A stretch of 27,787 bases of DNA, taken from the NCBI GenBank assembly GCA_036389375.1, contig DASVQA010000098.1:1-27787 (forward strand). Reading direction: 5' to 3'. The position numbers and the translations under genes were made by a program. The DNA is from QHXQ01 sp036389375. GTDB taxonomy: Bacteria > Acidobacteriota > Blastocatellia > Pyrinomonadales > Pyrinomonadaceae. The notes below the pieces were generated by a model. The model searched no databases and had not been told where the DNA came from. It saw nothing but the letters and a program-made list of their open reading frames with translations. Below, piece by piece: positions 23,446-27,787 of the stretch. How positions within the stretch are numbered: position 1 is the stretch's first letter; each line of letters begins with the position of its first letter.

Positions 23446-23466
23446 GGCAGCAGGCAATAGGCATTA
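23446..23466 (+). repeat. Heptad array G (GGCAATA type), single arm
   Basis: GGCAGCA, GGCAATA, GGCATTA run in 7-nt period just after the tamB stop. There is no complementary right arm before the next gene. Stops occur at 23443 (TAA), 23458 (TAG) and 23465 (TAA), in two frames. It may be a remnant or a seed of the two-armed form. Confidence 0.6.
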
Positions 23467-23482
23467 AGCGGGTGAGTCGTTC

Positions 23483-26400
23483 GTGATTTTTCAAAGGGTT
23501 TGCATCGTCGGTCTGATTCTGCTTGGCGCGTTTGGCGCACGAGCCGCAGGCGTGCCCGATCTGAGTCGTTACGAAGGGCGACAGGTCGCGGGCGTGGAAG
23601 TCGTGCTCGAAGGCGTGCCGCGCGACGCGCCCGCCGAAGCCGAACTCGCGGCGCTCATAACGGTTGCGCCGAACACGCGCTTTGCCGCGACGCGCGTGCG
23701 TGAATCTTTGCAGGCGCTCTTTGATTCGGGGCGCGTGGCGAACGCGCGCGTCGAAGCGATTGAAGCGGGCGCTAATCTGCGGCTGCGCTTCATCGTGCGC
23801 CCGGCGGTGCGCGTGGGCGACGTGGTCTTGAACGTGACGGGTGCGCCGCCTGCGAGTCCCGTCTCGACGGACGAACTGCGTGCGCGCCTTAATCTGATGG
23901 AGCCGGGCGCACGCGTCTCCGAGCAGGCGCTCAAAAATAACGCCGATCTGATCCAGACCTACCTGCGCGACCGGGGCTTCTATCAAGCCGACGTGACTTA
24001 CGCGCAGACGCTCGACGCGAGCGGCACACGCGCAACCGTCACCTACAACGTCGCGCTCGGCGCACAGGCGCGCGTCGAAGCATTCGACATCAAGATCGCG
24101 GGCGACGGCTTCGATCTGGCGAGCGTGCGCCCGCAGTTGAAGCTGCAACCGGGCGCACCGTTTACGCGCACTGCGCTCGGCGAAGACATCGCGCGCATCC
24201 GGCAAGCCATCATCGCCAAAGGTTATCTCGCGCCGCAGTTGAGCGAGCCGCAGGTCGTGCGCGACGAGACGCGCGACACCATCCGGATCAACCTCACGGG
24301 CGGCACGGGCCCGCACGTCAACGTCCACGTCGAAGGCTTCGACGTGGGCGACAAGACCGCGCGCGATCTGCTGCCCGTCAAACGCGAAGGCAGTATTGAC
24401 TATTCGGCTATCGTCGAGGGCGAGCGCCGTCTGCGCAATCGGCTGCAAGAGGAAGGCTTCTTCTTCGCCGACGTGACGCACGCCTGCGCCGTCAGCCCCG
24501 GTGCGACCTCGTCGCCCACCGCGCCCGGTTCAACCGTCACTTCGACGCCCGCCCCGCCCGCCGGCACGCCGCCTGCGAACACGGCCGGCGCGGCGACGAC
24601 GACAACAACCGCCAACACGACGAGCGCCCCGCCGGCCAAACAGCCTGCCACCGTGCCGGCCGGCACAGGCGAGCAAGTCGCGCCGTCCTCTTTGCAGAAC
24701 CTGACGAACCTGCTCAACACCGAGCCGGACACCTGCGAACTGCTCGACCCGGAACAGTTGAGCGGGCGCACGGTGGACATCACCTACACCATCGCGCGCG
24801 GTCGCCGCTTCCGCTTAACCGACATTCGCATCGTCAACGCTGAGACGGGCAACCCCGCCCAACTTACCTACGACGACCTCGCCGACGACCTGCGCTCCGA
24901 GACCTCGGGCTTGCTCAGCATCCTGCCCTTCATCGGCAAGGCCGGGCGCGGCTACACGAGCAACGACACGCTCGAACAAGACCGGCGCACGGTCGAAGCC
25001 CGCTACCGCGATCTCGGCTACCGGCGCGCAACCGTCGAAGCCCGGCAGGGCGTCTCGCTCAACAGCGAAGACCTCGTCATCACCTTTGCCGTTCACGAAG
25101 GGCCGCTCACGCGCGTCGCGGGCGTGGACGTGCGCGGCAATCAAATCTATACGGCCGCACAACTGCGCGATGAACCGTGCCGATACGCCGGTCTGCGCAG
25201 CGAACCCTGCACCATCGTCGGCGCACCCTACGCGCGCACGCTCGCGCGCAACGATGCCGACCGCCTGCGCGGTCTCTACGCGCGGCACGGTTACGCCGAC
25301 GCGGACGTGCGCGTGGACGTGGTCGAACTGCCGAAGACCGAGAGCGGCGACGAGCAGGTGCGGCTCGTCTATAACGTGACCGAGGGCGGCAAGGTCTTCA
25401 TCAATCGCATCATCATCAACGGCAACGAGGGCGTCGCGCCCGACGCGCATCTGCGCACCCGCCGCGAGTCCATTCTCGAAGCCATCCCGCTCAAGCCCGG
25501 CGGCGTGCTGCGCGCCGACGACGTGGCCGAAGCCGAGCGCGTGCTCTACGAGACGAACGCCTTCCGGCAGGTCATCATTCGCACGCAGCCCGCGACCGAA
25601 ACGGCCGCCGGCTTCCGCACGCGCGACGTAATTATTGACCTCGAAGAGTTGAAGCCGCGCCGGCAGGACTACATCTTCGGTTTCTCGACCGACGGCGGCC
25701 CGCTCGGCGGCTACGAGCTACAGAACAACAACCTGCGCGGCCGTTTGCAGCAGGGCGCGTTGCGCTTCCGCGCCAACCAGCAGCATCAACTGCTCCGCTT
25801 CGAGTTCTTCGATCCGCGTTTTCGCCAGTACGGGCGGACGAGATTCTCGCCGCTTGCCATCTCCTTGCAGTATTCGCGCGACGTGAGCGTGACGCGCTTC
25901 TTCCGCTCGACCATTGATCGCGGCAGCTTCGGCATCGTTCAACGCCTCGACGAAAAGGGCAACCCGATCCTCGTCGAATGCGCGCTCCTGCCCGAGACGC
26001 TCTGCGAGCGGCAGGGCGAGCCGACGATCAACCGGCTGACCTTCAACATCGAATCGCAGCGCGTCTTAAACCAGCGCGCGCGCACCATCCTGTTCGTGCG
26101 TTACAACTACGAGGACGTGCGGCTGTTCAGCATCGGGAGCCTGCTCGTCGCGCCCATCCTGCAACCCGACAAGGCGGTGCGCCTATCGCGCTTCGGCGCG
26201 ACGATCACGCGTGACACGCGCGACCGGCAGTTCGACCCGACGCGCGGCGAATACCTGTCGACCGACTATGCGCTCGCCCTGCGCGAACTCGGCGGCAACC
26301 TCTCGTTCGGCAAACTCCTGTTGACCTATCGCCGCTATTACCGTTTTGGCGGCAACACCGACAAGGCGCGCGCGCAGACGCCCGTCCTCTTCGAGCGCAA

Positions 26401-27061
26401 GAACGAGCCGGGCGGCATCAAGAGTACGGTCTTCGCCGCCGGCTTCACGCTCGGCGCGGCCAACATCTTCAACCCGCGCGACCGCGACGGTGTGCCCGGC
26501 ATCAGCGACGTAGACCGCACGCTCCCGATCAGCGAACGCTTCTTCTCCGGCGGTTCGACGACGCTGCGCGGCTTCAACTTCGAGGAGGCCGGCCCGCGCC
26601 GCGTCATCTGTCCCGGCATGCTGACCAACGGCGGCGACAACTGCACGACCGGCATCTTCCGCAACCAGAAGGGCGAGCAGGTGCGCCTGAATCCGTTCAC
26701 CGTGCCCATCGGCGGCAACGCGCTCGCGGTCTTGAATCTGGAAGCGCGCGTGCCGCTCACACGCGTCTTCCAGATCGTGCCCTTCTACGACGGCGGCAAC
26801 GTCTTCCGTCAGATCGGCGACATCTTCAAGAAGAACAAAACGCCCGTCGGGGCGACGCTCGACGAGCGCAACCGGCGCGCCCAGTGGACGAACACGGTGG
26901 GGCTTGGCTTCCGCATACGCACGCCCTTCGGGCCGCTCGCGGTGGACTACGCCTTCCTGCTCAATCCGCCGACCTTCGAGATACCGCAGTTTGCCGGGCC
27001 GCCCGCGCTCCTGCGGCTGCGGCGACAGCAGATACACTTCCGCTTCGGTCAAACCTTCTAA
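23483..27061 (+). CDS. Giant Omp85-family outer-membrane assembly protein (BamA/TamA type)
   Basis: The protein is 1192 residues, against about 800 for BamA and 580 for TamA of E. coli. The signal peptide is MIFQRVCIVGLILLGAFGARA. I distinguish about seven POTRA-like units (rough starts 30, 115, 195, 277, 442, 532, 634), then a beta-barrel (about 725-1192). The barrel's lid-loop motif is STTLRGFNF (LRGF for the usual VRGF) and its last residue is Phe. The fourth unit is interrupted by a Pro/Thr/Ala-rich insert (about 340-412). Cysteines after the signal peptide come in four pairs: 335/418, 566/576, 833/841, 1043/1054. The GTG at 23483 is the start implied by the signal peptide, with no clear Shine-Dalgarno. 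TamB upstream and a SurA-like gene downstream indicate outer-membrane protein or lipid assembly. BamA and TamA roles cannot be told apart here. Confidence 0.9.
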   Translation: MIFQRVCIVGLILLGAFGARAAGVPDLSRYEGRQVAGVEVVLEGVPRDAPAEAELAALITVAPNTRFAATRVRESLQALFDSGRVANARVEAIEAGANLRLRFIVRPAVRVGDVVLNVTGAPPASPVSTDELRARLNLMEPGARVSEQALKNNADLIQTYLRDRGFYQADVTYAQTLDASGTRATVTYNVALGAQARVEAFDIKIAGDGFDLASVRPQLKLQPGAPFTRTALGEDIARIRQAIIAKGYLAPQLSEPQVVRDETRDTIRINLTGGTGPHVNVHVEGFDVGDKTARDLLPVKREGSIDYSAIVEGERRLRNRLQEEGFFFADVTHACAVSPGATSSPTAPGSTVTSTPAPPAGTPPANTAGAATTTTTANTTSAPPAKQPATVPAGTGEQVAPSSLQNLTNLLNTEPDTCELLDPEQLSGRTVDITYTIARGRRFRLTDIRIVNAETGNPAQLTYDDLADDLRSETSGLLSILPFIGKAGRGYTSNDTLEQDRRTVEARYRDLGYRRATVEARQGVSLNSEDLVITFAVHEGPLTRVAGVDVRGNQIYTAAQLRDEPCRYAGLRSEPCTIVGAPYARTLARNDADRLRGLYARHGYADADVRVDVVELPKTESGDEQVRLVYNVTEGGKVFINRIIINGNEGVAPDAHLRTRRESILEAIPLKPGGVLRADDVAEAERVLYETNAFRQVIIRTQPATETAAGFRTRDVIIDLEELKPRRQDYIFGFSTDGGPLGGYELQNNNLRGRLQQGALRFRANQQHQLLRFEFFDPRFRQYGRTRFSPLAISLQYSRDVSVTRFFRSTIDRGSFGIVQRLDEKGNPILVECALLPETLCERQGEPTINRLTFNIESQRVLNQRARTILFVRYNYEDVRLFSIGSLLVAPILQPDKAVRLSRFGATITRDTRDRQFDPTRGEYLSTDYALALRELGGNLSFGKLLLTYRRYYRFGGNTDKARAQTPVLFERKNEPGGIKSTVFAAGFTLGAANIFNPRDRDGVPGISDVDRTLPISERFFSGGSTTLRGFNFEEAGPRRVICPGMLTNGGDNCTTGIFRNQKGEQVRLNPFTVPIGGNALAVLNLEARVPLTRVFQIVPFYDGGNVFRQIGDIFKKNKTPVGATLDERNRRAQWTNTVGLGFRIRTPFGPLAVDYAFLLNPPTFEIPQFAGPPALLRLRRQQIHFRFGQTF

Positions 27062-27100
27062 CAGCGACCGAACGACAGGGCAGGGCAGAGAGAGAAAATA

Positions 27101-27787
27101 ATGAGGCGGCGCATGCAGAGGACAGACCGGCGACAGGCCAGATGGCGCAAGTTGGGCACGCGGCTGCTCTGCGTGCTTGGTGCTTATTGCCTGCTGGCTA
27201 ACGCCTACTGTCTGCGCGCGCAAGAGGTCGTGGACAAGATGGTGGCCTCGGTGAACGGGCGCGAGCTAATCACTTACACAGACCTGCTGTGGCAGTTGGC
27301 GCTTGAACCCGACACGCCGCTTGAGCAGCCGCGCAGCGAAGACCTGCAGCGTGCGCTCAATCTCTTGATCGATCAACGGCTCATCGCCGAAGAGGCAGGC
27401 AAGCTGCCCGCCATTGCGGCGAAGGACGAGGACGTGGAGAAGGCCAAGAACGCGCTCGCCAAACGTTTCTCGACGCAGGAGACGCTGCTCGCGCGTTTGC
27501 AGCGCGTCGGGCTGACGAACGAGCAGTTTACCGAGATCGTGCGCCAGCGCGTAGAGATCGAAAACTATCTCAGCTTTCGCTTCCGCTCCTTTGTCGTCAT
27601 CACCCCGAAGGAGATCAACGACTACTACCGCGACGTGTACGTGCCGCGCTGGCGGCAGCAGACGCCCGGCCGCATCGTGCCCACGCTGGCACAGGCCAGC
27701 CCGCAGATCGAACAGACCCTGACCGAGAGCAAGATCGCCTCCGACACCGACGCCTTCCTCGAAGACGCACGCGCCCGCGCCGAGATC
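27101..27787 (+). CDS. SurA-like periplasmic chaperone/peptidyl-prolyl isomerase, N-terminal part
   Basis: The gene runs off the window; 229 codons are visible. After a basic start and a hydrophobic signal segment (LLCVLGAYCLLANAYCLRAQ) comes a SurA N-terminal-type chaperone domain. It is marked by VVDKMVASVNGRELITYTDL, ALNLLIDQRLIAEEA and the helix-rich stretch that follows, ending with VVITPKEINDYY, as in SurA/PrsA/PpiD proteins. The parvulin domain would lie beyond the edge, so isomerase activity is not shown. A GAGAGAG purine run precedes the ATG by about 5 nt. It lies 39 bp after the Omp85 gene, suggesting one envelope-assembly operon with tamB. An alternative ATG is four codons downstream. 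Confidence 0.85.
   Translation, partial: MRRRMQRTDRRQARWRKLGTRLLCVLGAYCLLANAYCLRAQEVVDKMVASVNGRELITYTDLLWQLALEPDTPLEQPRSEDLQRALNLLIDQRLIAEEAGKLPAIAAKDEDVEKAKNALAKRFSTQETLLARLQRVGLTNEQFTEIVRQRVEIENYLSFRFRSFVVITPKEINDYYRDVYVPRWRQQTPGRIVPTLAQASPQIEQTLTESKIASDTDAFLEDARARAEI

Overview
The window looks like chromosomal DNA of a GC-rich Gram-negative (diderm) bacterium. The gene set includes TamB, an Omp85 protein, a SurA-like chaperone and an outer-membrane barrel. My best guess is an Acidobacteriota lineage, possibly class Blastocatellia. That guess rests on overall protein style and on scattered housekeeping synteny, not on a marker gene. No tRNA, rRNA, CRISPR array, insertion sequence, integrase or phage gene was seen.

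Layout, left to right. 49-1485 (minus): M50 site-2-type protease and an HU/IHF-family DNA-binding protein. 1776-3846 (plus): signal peptidase I and a membrane Yip1-like/TPR protein. 4009-6733 (plus): a secreted M28 metallopeptidase and carA. 6822-10502 (minus): an AI-2E-family membrane protein, a PilZ-domain protein and acetyl-CoA synthetase. 10661-11977 (plus): a secreted M19 dipeptidase. 12115-12363 (minus): an 82-residue protein that is 63% glycine, with the only perfect AGGAGG ribosome-binding site I noticed. 12725-18342 (plus): hemW, threonine aldolase, cmk, riboflavin synthase alpha, a small outer-membrane barrel and ribBA. 18472-27787 (plus): an envelope-biogenesis block of tamB, a very large Omp85/BamA-TamA protein and the start of a SurA-like chaperone cut by the window edge.

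The most unusual structure lies between the genes. Seven gaps hold short arrays with a strict 7-nt period. Six of them fold back as inverted repeats. The heptamer differs from site to site (AGTGACG, AGTAGTC, AGGGCTG, ATGATRA, GGCAATA types), but the architecture is the same: three or four heptamers, a short centre, then the complementary heptamers. The outer ends are often AAAAGC and GCTTT(T). All seven lie between genes transcribed in the same direction, and none is in the five convergent or divergent gaps. In A-E, each arm places stop codons in all three frames for a ribosome arriving from its side. At three genes the start codon directly abuts or nearly abuts the GCTTT end, and the HU gene terminates inside an element. 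The closest parallel I know is the heptameric STRR repeats of cyanobacteria.

Other points of note: the GTP cyclohydrolase II half of RibBA has lost its zinc cysteines; the Omp85 protein appears to carry seven POTRA-like units and four local cysteine pairs; and hemW and the dipeptidase look leaderless or nearly so.
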